A stretch of 25,205 nt of DNA, from NCBI GenBank assembly GCA_964388105.1, contig CAYLYQ010000028.1, positions 1-25,205 on the forward strand, given 5' to 3'. A program made the translations under genes and the position numbers. The stretch is from ZC4RG35 sp964388105. GTDB lineage: Bacteria; Actinomycetota; Acidimicrobiia; Spongiisociales; ZC4RG35. The notes beneath the pieces were generated by a model that searched no databases, had not been told where the DNA came from, and was given only the letters and a program-made list of their open reading frames with translations. Below are positions 1-7,163 of this stretch, piece by piece; position 1 is the first letter of the stretch; the number at the start of each line of letters is the position of its first letter.

Positions 1-1605
1 GCCGTGGGCAACGCGGTGCGCATCCGAGTCATGGAACGCCTCGAGCCACTGGACGACGGCAGGGCTCTGCTGGCCGGGTTCCTCATTGGTGACACCTCGG
101 GTGTGGCCCCAGCCGACGAAGAGGCGATGCGGCTGGCCGGGCTGTCGCACTTCGTGGCGGTCAGCGGATCGAACGTGGCCCTCTTCCTCGCTCTGCTCTA
201 CCTCGCCACCGGCCCGCTGTCGATTGGCCCGCGGCGACGGGCGATGATCGGCCTGATCGGGCTCCCCGTATACGCGGCGGCAACCCGCTTCGAGCCGTCG
301 GTGATGCGGGCGTCGGTCATGGCGTCGATCGCCCTGCTGGGAAGGCTGTTCGGGGTGTCTCTCGAGACCTGGCAGCTCCTGTCGCTTGCAGTCGTGGCCG
401 TCCTGGCGTTCGATCCCGGGCTCACCGACTCTGTCGGATTCCAACTTTCGGTGGCGGCCACGGCAGGGGTTGTGGTCGGCGGGAGATGGCCAACTTCCGG
501 CGGGAAGGTCGCCCGCGCCGTTCTGGTCACAATCGGCGCCCAGGTGGCGGTGGCGCCGCTGCTCCTTTTCCATTTCGGCTCGGTGCCGGTGTTCTCGCCG
601 TTGGCCAACCTCGTGGCGGCTCCGTTGGTGTCGGCGGCCACGGTGGCTGGCGCAGTCGGAGTCGCCGGTGCAGGTTGGCTGATCCCTCCGGCGGCATTCC
701 TGGCTGAACTGGTGTTGTCCCTGGCCCGTGGATCGGCGGTGTGGCCGCAAGCCGACGCCGCGATGGCGGGAGGAATCGCTCTTGTCGGCCTGGTGATCTG
801 GCGGTTCCGCTCGATGCGGTTGCCTGCCGGTGTCGCCGCCTCGGTCTTGGCGGTCTCGGTCGCACTGGGCGGCTCACCGAGTCTGCCGACCGTCGGGGCC
901 GTGGTCCTCGACATCGGCCAGGGGGATGCGGTTCTCCTTCACGGAGGAGAGGGGCGCTTCGCCTTGGTCGACGGGGGCCCTGACCCGGTAGCACTGGTGG
1001 GCAAGCTGCGGTCGTACGGCGTGACCCAGCTCGACCTGGTCGTCGCCACGCATTCGCACGCCGACCACGTCGAAGGACTCGAAGAGGTGGTGCGGCAGTG
1101 GTCGGTGGGGGAGATGTGGGCGTCGTTCGAACCTCATCGGACCGAGGGATCGGCGGACCTCCTCGCCGTCGCCGGAAAGATGGGGTTGAGGGTCCGGGCT
1201 CCGCCGATCGGCGAGATGCGGACGCTGGGAGAGTTGACGATCGAGGTCCTCGGGCCACGCCGACGGTACAAGTCGACCAACGACCAGTCGATCGTGCTGC
1301 TGGTCACCGGACCCGCCCGCACCTTGCTCCTGACTGGCGACATCGAGTTGATCGCTCAACAGGAGCTGGCGGGCGTCACCGCGGATGTCCTCAAGGTGCC
1401 CCACCACGGGGGCGCCACCTCGGATCCCGATTGGCTCGAGGCGATCGACGCCGATCTGGCGTTGATCTCGGTGGGGACCAACACCTTTGGCCACCCGGTG
1501 CCGTGGGTGGTCGAGCTCCTGAAGTCGTCAGGGGCGGCGGTGCGGCGCACCGACCTCGACGGTGATCTCCCTGTCGATCTGAACAGCACAACTAGTCCCC
1601 CATGA
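1..1605 (+). CDS. comEC: ComEC/Rec2 family DNA-uptake channel, 5' end cut by window edge
   Basis: This is the C-terminal part of the inner-membrane channel that brings single-stranded DNA into the cytoplasm during natural transformation. The frame is open from base 1, so the true start lies outside the window. About 534 residues are visible, against roughly 700-800 in the family; the N-terminal OB-like region is missing. Seen directly: the Competence-domain signature SHFVAVSGSNV near residue 50, several hydrophobic membrane segments up to about residue 290, and then a metallo-beta-lactamase-like domain. That domain begins VVLDIGQGDAVLL and carries THSHADHVEG (about residue 350), VPHHGG and the closing GHPVPWVVELL...RTDLDG motif. 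The hydrolase-like motifs look intact. In actinobacteria comEC usually precedes holA and rpsT; here a DHPS-like gene and a repeat-filled spacer lie between. Family assignment is secure. Whether the cell is competent cannot be judged. Confidence 0.95.
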   Translation, partial: AVGNAVRIRVMERLEPLDDGRALLAGFLIGDTSGVAPADEEAMRLAGLSHFVAVSGSNVALFLALLYLATGPLSIGPRRRAMIGLIGLPVYAAATRFEPSVMRASVMASIALLGRLFGVSLETWQLLSLAVVAVLAFDPGLTDSVGFQLSVAATAGVVVGGRWPTSGGKVARAVLVTIGAQVAVAPLLLFHFGSVPVFSPLANLVAAPLVSAATVAGAVGVAGAGWLIPPAAFLAELVLSLARGSAVWPQADAAMAGGIALVGLVIWRFRSMRLPAGVAASVLAVSVALGGSPSLPTVGAVVLDIGQGDAVLLHGGEGRFALVDGGPDPVALVGKLRSYGVTQLDLVVATHSHADHVEGLEEVVRQWSVGEMWASFEPHRTEGSADLLAVAGKMGLRVRAPPIGEMRTLGELTIEVLGPRRRYKSTNDQSIVLLVTGPARTLLLTGDIELIAQQELAGVTADVLKVPHHGGATSDPDWLEAIDADLALISVGTNTFGHPVPWVVELLKSSGAAVRRTDLDGDLPVDLNSTTSPP

Positions 1606-1979
1606 TCTCTCACCCGCGAAGCGGAAGCGGAGCGAGGGAGTACCGCCTAAGGCGGGGAGGGGGCCCGAGCGGAGGATTTCTCCCCCGTCGCCAGACGGGG
1701 GAGTACCCCGGAGGGGGGAGGGGGCGCGAGCNNNNNNNNNNNNNNNNNNNNNNNNNNNNNNNNNNNNNNNNNNNNNNNNNNNNNNNNNNNNNNNNNNNNN
1801 NNNNNNNNNNNNNNNNNNNNNNNNNNNNNNNTTTCTCCCCCGTCGCCAGACGGGGGAGTACCCCGGAGGGGGGAGGGGGCGCGAGCAAAGGATTTCTCAC
1901 CCGCGAAGCGGGGGAGTACCCCGGAGGGGGGAGGGGGCGCGAGCGAAGCGAGCCAACTGACCGCCGATAACCTTGCCCC
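1606..1979. repeat. 374-bp intergenic spacer with tandem two-hairpin repeats and an N gap
   Basis: No credible gene lies here. The spacer begins directly after the comEC stop and holds three copies of a unit of about 61 nt: A (1606-1676, divergent), B (1677-1731 and again 1832-1892 across the gap) and C (1893-1954). Each unit reads TTTCTC, hairpin 1, GTA, hairpin 2, then a G-rich tail ending GCGCGAGC. In B, hairpin 1 is CTCCCCCGTC / loop GCCA / GACGGGGGAG; in C it is CCGC-GAA-GCGG. Hairpin 2 is CCCC-GGA-GGGG in B and C but CCGCC-TAA-GGCGG in A, so the pairing is kept while the sequence changes. If the gap is an artefact, the real spacer is about 219 bp. A leaderless promoter for the next gene follows unit C. 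Confidence 0.8.
1732..1831. other. Assembly gap of exactly 100 N, flanked by an identical 55-nt duplication
   Basis: Bases 1677-1731 and 1832-1886 are identical over 55 nt, and 100 N lie between them. A placeholder-sized gap with equal-length overlapping ends is typical of a scaffolder joining two contigs that already overlapped. The number of repeat units at this point is uncertain, because the duplicated stretch is itself a repeat unit. Confidence 0.9.
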
Positions 1980-1980
1980 G
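1968..1980 (+). promoter_or_regulatory. Candidate leaderless promoter (-10) of the DHPS-like gene
   Basis: TAACCT at 1968-1973 matches the actinobacterial -10 pattern TANNNT and is followed by six bases and the GTG start at 1980. Transcription would then begin at the start codon. No Shine-Dalgarno sequence precedes the GTG. No convincing -35 is visible. Confidence 0.5.
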
Positions 1981-2789
1981 TGGACCTCGTTCTCGGCGAC
2001 ACCAAGCTCCCGCTCGGCGGCGTCACCCACGTCATGGGGGTGATCAACCTCTCGCCCGAGTCGAGGAACAAGCACACGATCGCCGAGACGCCCGAAGAAG
2101 CCGTACGCATGGCCGCCAAGTACCGGGAGTGGGGCGCGACGCTGCTCGACGTCGGCGGACAGTCATCTCATTACGAGAACCCGACGATCGCCGTCGCCGA
2201 GGAGATCGCTCGCGCGATCCCGGCGATCGAAGCGCTGGTGGCAGAAGGCCATCTCGTCTCCATCGACACCTGGAAGCCCGAGGTGGCCCGTGCCGCCGTG
2301 GATGCGGGAGCAGTCATCGTCAACGACACCGGCGGGCTGGCCGACCCGGGGATGCGGAAGGTCGTGGCCGAATCCGGCGTGGCCGCAGTCGCCGTGCACG
2401 TCGAAGCGGCCAATCCCCACGAGGTCGGCGCGGTCGAGATTCGCCAAGACAAAGCCGAACGCACGGCCGAGGGGTTCCGCAGTCTCCTCGATGAGCTCTC
2501 CGCCGAAGGCATCGACAACGTGATCATCGACCCGGGCATCGCCCTCAACTACCGGGGCAACTACCTCGCTTACACCCGAATGCAGATCGAGGTCATCATC
2601 GACTCGGCTCATCTGAGGGAGCTGGGTCGTCCCTTGCTGCTGCCCATCCCACGCAAGCAAGAGGCCCACCGGGTGGCCGCCTACATCGCCCTCTCGTTGG
2701 AGCACGAGGCGGACATCATCCGGGTCCACGACGTGGAGATGGCCTGCGACCTGGCCGAGCTTTTCGGTCGGTCGGCGCCGCTACCTTGA
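1980..2789 (+). CDS. Dihydropteroate synthase family protein, divergent in the pABA loops
   Basis: A 269-residue TIM-barrel protein of the pterin-binding (DHPS) family. True DHPS joins 6-hydroxymethyl-dihydropterin pyrophosphate to p-aminobenzoate in folate synthesis. Residues that normally hold the pterin are present: D96 in VSIDTWK, N115 in VNDTGGL, D184 in IIDPG, K226 in PRK, and R248/H250 in IRVHDV. The two flexible loops that close over pABA are not canonical. The usual TPDSFSDGG is replaced by SPESRNKHT (about residues 25-33), and GGESTRPG by GGQSSHYEN (about 59-67). The DPGIGFGK segment is also changed. The protein may therefore be a paralogue acting on another pterin or acceptor; the family is sure, the reaction is not. 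The GTG start fits the leaderless -10 at 1968. holA follows after 4 bp. Confidence 0.85.
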   Translation: MDLVLGDTKLPLGGVTHVMGVINLSPESRNKHTIAETPEEAVRMAAKYREWGATLLDVGGQSSHYENPTIAVAEEIARAIPAIEALVAEGHLVSIDTWKPEVARAAVDAGAVIVNDTGGLADPGMRKVVAESGVAAVAVHVEAANPHEVGAVEIRQDKAERTAEGFRSLLDELSAEGIDNVIIDPGIALNYRGNYLAYTRMQIEVIIDSAHLRELGRPLLLPIPRKQEAHRVAAYIALSLEHEADIIRVHDVEMACDLAELFGRSAPLP

Positions 2790-2794
2790 GGCCA
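2782..2794 (+). promoter_or_regulatory. Candidate leaderless promoter (-10) of holA
   Basis: TACCTT at 2782-2787, in the last codons of the upstream gene, is followed by GAGGCC and the ATG of holA. This is the same TANNNT-N6-start layout as at five other genes in the window. The GAGG could alternatively act as a weak, very close ribosome binding site, and the gene may also be co-transcribed from upstream. Confidence 0.4.
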
Positions 2795-3774
2795 TGTCGC
2801 TCCTGATCGTCACCGGACCTGCCGAGGGCGGCCCCGGCGAGCGCGAGCGGATGCTGGCCCTCGCCGACAAGCACTTCGCCGACACCGAGGTGGAGCGAGC
2901 CCAGGTGGTGCGCGTGGACGTGCCGGGTCGTGGCGCCGGTGAGGAAGGCGACGGAACGCTGCGCTCCGAAGTCGAGCCCCTCATCCCGGTGTTGCAGTCC
3001 GGCTCGCTGTTCGGAGACCGTCAGGGGCTGTTGGTTGTCGACGCCCAGAACCTTCAGGTCGCGGAGGCAGAGGTGATCGCGACCCTTCTCGACGGAGCCG
3101 ACCTGGCGACGAACGAAGTGGTGTTCCTGGTCGCAGGACGCCTTCCGTCGGCTCTGGGTTCGGTGACCAAGGCGCGGGGGACTTCGGTGACCGTGTCGAG
3201 GATGTGGGAACGAGACGTGCCGAAGTGGATCGGTCCCGAGGCGAAGCAGCGCGGCCTGAAGTTGGAGCCCGGGGCGGTCGAGGCACTCGTCGCCAAGTAC
3301 GGCACCGACACCGGCAGCATCGCCCGCGCCCTCGATCAACTCGTCGAGGTGGGCGGGACGATCACCGAGAAGATGGTCCGGGATCGGTTCAAGAACCGGC
3401 CCGACGAGCCGGCGTGGCACATCACCGACGCCATCGGCAAAGGTGACGTTGGAGAGGCCCTCCGGCGGCTCGCCGACTTCCTCGTCCACGGCCACCCCTT
3501 GGTCTATCTGGCGACCCTTGAATCCGACCTGACGCGCCGGGCGCTGGCGTCGGCCGCACCCGACGAGGCGACCTTTCGGGAATGGGTGGGCGGCGGATCG
3601 GACCGCCAGTTGTCGATCGTGTGGCAACGGCGGGGGCGCACCAGGGAGAGCTCGTTGCGTCGCGCCCAGGAGGCGCTGCTTCGGGCCGACCGGGTGCTCA
3701 AGACCGAGCCCGAGGAAACCCACCGGGTGACGCTGGAACGGCTCACCGTGGCCATGTGCCACTGGTACCGGTAG
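2794..3774 (+). CDS. holA: DNA polymerase III delta subunit (clamp loader)
   Basis: The 326-residue delta subunit opens the sliding beta clamp as part of the DNA polymerase III clamp-loader complex in the cytoplasm. Length and layout match HolA. An N-terminal AAA-like domain without a Walker A motif starts MSLLIVTGPAEGG. It is followed by the segment LIPVLQSGSLFGDRQGLLVV (about residues 63-82), the counterpart of the conserved SLFxxxRLVVV element, and by WIGPEAKQRGLKLEPGAVEAL. The helical C-terminus includes DAIGKGDVGEALRRL. The position just before rpsT is the usual actinobacterial and wider bacterial context for holA. It starts 4 bp after the DHPS-like gene and ends 78 bp before the convergent rpsT. 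Nothing is truncated. Confidence 0.93.
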   Translation: MSLLIVTGPAEGGPGERERMLALADKHFADTEVERAQVVRVDVPGRGAGEEGDGTLRSEVEPLIPVLQSGSLFGDRQGLLVVDAQNLQVAEAEVIATLLDGADLATNEVVFLVAGRLPSALGSVTKARGTSVTVSRMWERDVPKWIGPEAKQRGLKLEPGAVEALVAKYGTDTGSIARALDQLVEVGGTITEKMVRDRFKNRPDEPAWHITDAIGKGDVGEALRRLADFLVHGHPLVYLATLESDLTRRALASAAPDEATFREWVGGGSDRQLSIVWQRRGRTRESSLRRAQEALLRADRVLKTEPEETHRVTLERLTVAMCHWYR

Positions 3775-3804
3775 GGCGCGCCAGACCGCGCCGGTCTTTG
3801 GGAT

Positions 3805-3851
3805 CGACCCCTCGGCCCATCGGGCCACTCCCCACATACGGGGGAGGAATC
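3805..3851 (-). repeat. Solo copy of the two-hairpin element directly downstream of rpsT
   Basis: Read on the minus strand, this segment starts one base after the rpsT stop. It aligns with the comEC spacer repeats: GATTCCTCCCCC, hairpin 1 (CTCCCC / GGGGAG, 7-nt loop, 3828-3846), a short junction, hairpin 2 (GGCCC-GAT-GGGCC, 3814-3826), then a G-rich tail. Hairpin 2 has different stem bases from the comEC copies but keeps full pairing and a 3-nt loop. It lies between the convergent genes holA and rpsT, so it may serve as a transcription end or RNA-stabilising structure. There is no T-tract. Confidence 0.6.
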
Positions 3852-3852
3852 G

Positions 3853-4098
3853 TCAGCTAGAGACTGACTTGGAGAGGCGCGACTTCTTGCGTGCCGCGGT
3901 CTTCGGGTGCAGGACGCCCTTGGCGGCGGCCTTGTCGATCTTCTGCTGGGCCGCGCGGTATGCGTCGTCGGCGGCGTCGCCTTCGGCCGTTTGGGCCTTC
4001 TTGACGGCGGTCTTCAGGTCGCTCTTGACCGACTTGTTGCGGGCGCGCCGAACCTCGTTCTGACGGTTGCGCTTCTTCTGTGACTCGATGTTGGCCAT
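3853..4098 (-). CDS. rpsT: 30S ribosomal protein S20
   Basis: An 81-residue basic protein that binds 16S rRNA in the bottom of the small subunit. It begins MANIESQKKRNRQNE and carries the S20 helix pattern with RRARNKSVKSDLKTAVKKA (about residues 17-35). It ends with the conserved KGVLHPKTAARKKSRLSK region (about 60-77). The length fits the family (about 85). The ATG at 4098 is chosen because the S20 N-terminus begins there; a longer open frame upstream has no S20 similarity. It is transcribed away from lepA, with a shared 84-bp promoter spacer, and converges on holA. No Shine-Dalgarno sequence is visible. Confidence 0.96.
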   Translation of the reverse strand: MANIESQKKRNRQNEVRRARNKSVKSDLKTAVKKAQTAEGDAADDAYRAAQQKIDKAAAKGVLHPKTAARKKSRLSKSVSS

Positions 4099-4182
4099 GT
4101 GAACCAGTGAAAGTAGCAGTGGCGGGCCGGTATCTACAATGCTCCTGGCACCCGCCGGGTGCTTCGGAGTCCACCCAGACCA
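4099..4182. promoter_or_regulatory. Divergent rpsT/lepA promoter region with a 5'-UTR hairpin
   Basis: On the plus strand TACAAT (4135-4140) is a good -10 for lepA, predicting a start near 4147 and a leader of about 36 nt. A perfect hairpin GCACCC-GCC-GGGTGC (4148-4162) sits at that predicted 5' end. On the minus strand TTGTAG (complement of 4134-4139), 18 bp, and TACTTT (complement of 4110-4115) form a candidate rpsT promoter with a leader of about 5 nt. The rpsT -35 overlaps the lepA -10, so the two promoters may exclude each other. Inferred from sequence only. Confidence 0.45.
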
Positions 4183-5991
4183 ATGACCGATCAAGCGCGC
4201 ATACGCAACTTCTCCATCATCGCCCACATCGACCACGGCAAGTCGACGTTGGCCGATCGTCTGTTGGAACGGACCGGTGCGGTGACCTCGCGCGAGATGC
4301 GCGAGCAGCTTCTCGACACCATGGACCTGGAGCGAGAGCGGGGGATCACGATCAAGGCGCAGACGGTCCGCATCCCCTACCGGGCTCAGGACGGACACGA
4401 CTACGTCCTCAATCTCATCGACACGCCTGGCCATGTCGACTTCTCCTACGAGGTCTCACGATCCCTGGCGGCGTGCGAGGGGGCCCTCCTCCTGGCTGAC
4501 GCCGCCCAGGGGGTCCAGGCGCAGACCCTTGCCAATGCCTACCTGGCGGTGGAGGCGGGTCTCGAGGTGATTCCCGCCATCAACAAGATCGACCTCCCCG
4601 CCGCCGACCCGGAGCGTGTCGCCACGGAGATGGTCAACATCCTCGGCGGTGAGACCGACGCGGTCCTCCGCCTGTCGGCCAAGACGGGCGCGGGGGTCGA
4701 CGAGCTGCTGGAAGCACTCGTGTCGCAGGTCCCGGCGCCGTCGGGCGACCCCGAAGCCCCGCTCCGGGCGCTGGTGTTCGACTCGTACTTCGACGCGTTC
4801 CGAGGAGTGGTCTGTTACATCCGGGTGGTCGACGGTTGTCTGGGGTCGGGGGACTCCATAAGGTTCATGGCGACAGGTGAGACGCACGACGCCGCCGAGA
4901 TCGGCTACCTGACACCGAAGGCGGTCCCGGTGGCTTCCGTCGGCCCCGGCGAGGTCGCCTATCTGATCACCGGGGTCAAGGAGATCGACCGGATCAAGGT
5001 CGGCGACACGATCACGTCGGCGCGCGGCTCGGCCACTGCGCCGCTTCCCGGGTACAACGAGCCCAAGCCGATGGTCTTCTCGGGTGTCTTTCCGACCGAC
5101 GGCGACGACTACGAGAAGCTCCGCGAGGCCCTGGAGAAGCTCCGCCTCAACGACGCCTCCCTGAGCTGGGAGCCGGAGACCTCGAAGGCTCTCGGTTTCG
5201 GCTTCCGCGTCGGCTTCCTCGGGCTGCTCCACATGGAGATCGTGCGGGAGCGCCTCGAGCGCGAGTACGACCTCGACCTCGTCGCCACGGCGCCGTCTGT
5301 GGCTTACCTGGTCACGCACAACGACGGCACGGAGGCCGTGATCAAGTCTCCACAGGACCTTCCCGAGCCAACCGAGCGTCGCACCATTGCCGAGCCGTAC
5401 GTCAAGGCGATGATCCTGACCCCTTCGGAATACGTGGGGCCGATCATGGAACTCGCCACCACCCGAAGGGCCATCGTCGGGAACATGAACTACCTCGGTC
5501 CCCAGCGCGTCGAGATGGACTTCGAGATCCCCCTGGCCGAGATCGTCTTCGACTTCTTCGACCTGCTCAAGTCGAAGACGAAGGGCTACGCCTCGCTCGA
5601 CTACGAGCCGTCGGGCTACCGCGTGTCCGACCTGGTCAAGGTGGACATCCTCCTCAACTCCCAGCCCGTCGACGCCTTCTCGGCGATCGTGCACCGTGAC
5701 AAGGCATACGAGTACGGGACGAAGATGACGGGCAGGCTGCGCAACCTCATCCCGCGCCAGCTCTTCGACGTTCCCATCCAGGCAGCCATCGGCGGGCGTG
5801 TCATCAGCCGCGAGACGGTCAAGGCTCGCCGCAAGGACGTGACCGCCAAGTGCTACGGCGGCGACATCAGCCGGAAGAAGAAGCTGCTCTCCCGCCAGAA
5901 GGAGGGCAAGAAGCGGATGAAGATGGTCGGGTCGGTCGAAGTCCCACAGGAGGCTTTCGTCGCCGCCCTCCGTGTGGACGACGAGGCGTGA
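4183..5991 (+). CDS. lepA: Elongation factor 4 (LepA), ribosome back-translocation GTPase
   Basis: A 602-residue translational GTPase that acts on the ribosome. Visible motifs are G1 AHIDHGKST (residues 14-22), the switch region RGITIKAQTVR, G3 DTPGHVDF and G4 NKIDLP. LepA-specific features follow: PMVFSGVFPTDGDDYEKLREAL, the domain-V-like segment, and the unique C-terminal domain with CYGGDISRKKKLLSRQKEGKK (split here as CYGGDISRKKK and LLSRQKEGKK). Full length compared with the family (about 600). The ATG at 4183 is preferred over an in-frame GTG at 4159, because LepA proteins begin close to the IRNFSIIAHIDHGK segment. The stop overlaps the hemW start (GTGA), which implies coupled translation. 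Confidence 0.97.
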   Translation: MTDQARIRNFSIIAHIDHGKSTLADRLLERTGAVTSREMREQLLDTMDLERERGITIKAQTVRIPYRAQDGHDYVLNLIDTPGHVDFSYEVSRSLAACEGALLLADAAQGVQAQTLANAYLAVEAGLEVIPAINKIDLPAADPERVATEMVNILGGETDAVLRLSAKTGAGVDELLEALVSQVPAPSGDPEAPLRALVFDSYFDAFRGVVCYIRVVDGCLGSGDSIRFMATGETHDAAEIGYLTPKAVPVASVGPGEVAYLITGVKEIDRIKVGDTITSARGSATAPLPGYNEPKPMVFSGVFPTDGDDYEKLREALEKLRLNDASLSWEPETSKALGFGFRVGFLGLLHMEIVRERLEREYDLDLVATAPSVAYLVTHNDGTEAVIKSPQDLPEPTERRTIAEPYVKAMILTPSEYVGPIMELATTRRAIVGNMNYLGPQRVEMDFEIPLAEIVFDFFDLLKSKTKGYASLDYEPSGYRVSDLVKVDILLNSQPVDAFSAIVHRDKAYEYGTKMTGRLRNLIPRQLFDVPIQAAIGGRVISRETVKARRKDVTAKCYGGDISRKKKLLSRQKEGKKRMKMVGSVEVPQEAFVAALRVDDEA

Positions 5992-7160
5992 CCCCCGAGG
6001 CAGCAGACGCCCTCGCCGGCTCGCCCGCCGCCTACGTCCACATCCCTTTCTGTGCGCGGGTCTGTCCCTATTGCGACTTCGCCGTCGTCGCGGGGCGCGA
6101 CGACCAGATCGAAAGGTACGTCGACGCGGTGATCGCCGAGATCGGGCGACACGAGCCCTGGCGCCAGCTCGAGTCGGTCAACTTCGGGGGCGGCACCCCG
6201 AGCCGTGTCGACCCCGCCATGCTGGGGCGAATCCTCGAGGCGTTGGACTCGAAGCACGGTGTTGCGCGCGAGGCCGAGGTCAGCCTCGAGGCCAACCCGG
6301 AGGACTTCACTTTGGACCGAGGCCGGGACCTGAGGAGAGCCGGCTTCACCCGCGTCTCTTTCGGCGCCCAGAGCCTCGACGATCGCGTGCTCGTCTCCCT
6401 CGGCCGGAGGCACGACCCGTCTCGAGCCCGTGCCGTCGTGGGCCTCGCGCGTGACGCCGGGTTCGAGAACATCTCCATGGACCTGATCTTCGGGGCGCCG
6501 TCCGAGACCGACGAGTCCTGGGAGCAGTCAGTGTCCGGGGCTGTAGCCGCTGGCGTCGACCATGTCTCCTGTTACGCCCTCACGGTCGAGCCAGGGACAC
6601 CCCTGCACCGCGATCTCCGCGCGGGCGCGCCCAGCCCCGATCCCGACACGCAAGCCGATCGGTGGGAGCACGCCGATGTCGTGCTGGGCAACGCCGGGTT
6701 CGACCGGTACGAGGTGTCCAACTGGGCGCGTCCGGGCTTCGAATGCAGGTACAACATGACGGTCTGGGCCCAAGGCGAGTACCTGGGCCACGGGATGGGT
6801 GCCCACGGCTACCTGAACGGCCGGCGCCGCCGGAACCTCCGGCGGCTGGACTCCTACCTCGAGGCTGTCGAATCCGGCCGTGATCCGATGGGCGCAACCG
6901 AGGAGATCAGCGGGTGGGCGGCCGAGGTCGACCGCCTCTTCGTGGGCCTTCGCAGGGCGGTCGGGGTGGAGCATGGACCGGGCACCACCTTGCTCGCGAG
7001 CGACCGCGAGGGGGAGCGGCTCTTCGCCGCCGGCGTCCTCACCGACACCGGCGACCGGCTGGTCGTGAGCCGTCCACTCTTGACCGACCGGGTGCACCGG
7101 GCAATCCTCGGCCTCGTTGGGTGGGAAGAGCCGGTGGGTGCCGATATCGTCTCCGGGTAG
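5988..7160 (+). CDS. hemW: Radical SAM heme chaperone HemW
   Basis: A 390-residue radical SAM protein of the HemN/HemW family. It has CARVCPYCDF (C22, C26, C29), the CxxxCxxC iron-sulfur motif. The residue after the third cysteine is followed by F, as in HemW, and lacks the fourth cysteine of true coproporphyrinogen dehydrogenase HemN. Further landmarks are NFGGGTPS (SAM-binding GGGTP), SLEANPE, RVSFGAQS and YEVSNWARPG, plus a C-terminal HemN_C domain. In other bacteria HemW inserts heme into respiratory proteins. The start is the GTG at 5988 overlapping the lepA stop; the frame is open further upstream, but that part has no family similarity. lepA-hemW-hrcA-dnaJ is a common order in Gram-positive bacteria. 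Confidence 0.92.
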   Translation: MTPEAADALAGSPAAYVHIPFCARVCPYCDFAVVAGRDDQIERYVDAVIAEIGRHEPWRQLESVNFGGGTPSRVDPAMLGRILEALDSKHGVAREAEVSLEANPEDFTLDRGRDLRRAGFTRVSFGAQSLDDRVLVSLGRRHDPSRARAVVGLARDAGFENISMDLIFGAPSETDESWEQSVSGAVAAGVDHVSCYALTVEPGTPLHRDLRAGAPSPDPDTQADRWEHADVVLGNAGFDRYEVSNWARPGFECRYNMTVWAQGEYLGHGMGAHGYLNGRRRRNLRRLDSYLEAVESGRDPMGATEEISGWAAEVDRLFVGLRRAVGVEHGPGTTLLASDREGERLFAAGVLTDTGDRLVVSRPLLTDRVHRAILGLVGWEEPVGADIVSG

Positions 7161-7163
7161 GAA

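Noticed and set aside
1677..1954. CRISPR-like array
   Set aside because: Units abut without unique spacers and contain two hairpins each; no cas genes are nearby.
3783..3797. AGACC-GCGCC-GGTCT hairpin after holA as terminator
   Set aside because: Only 5 bp with two further T residues; too weak to annotate next to the larger two-hairpin element.
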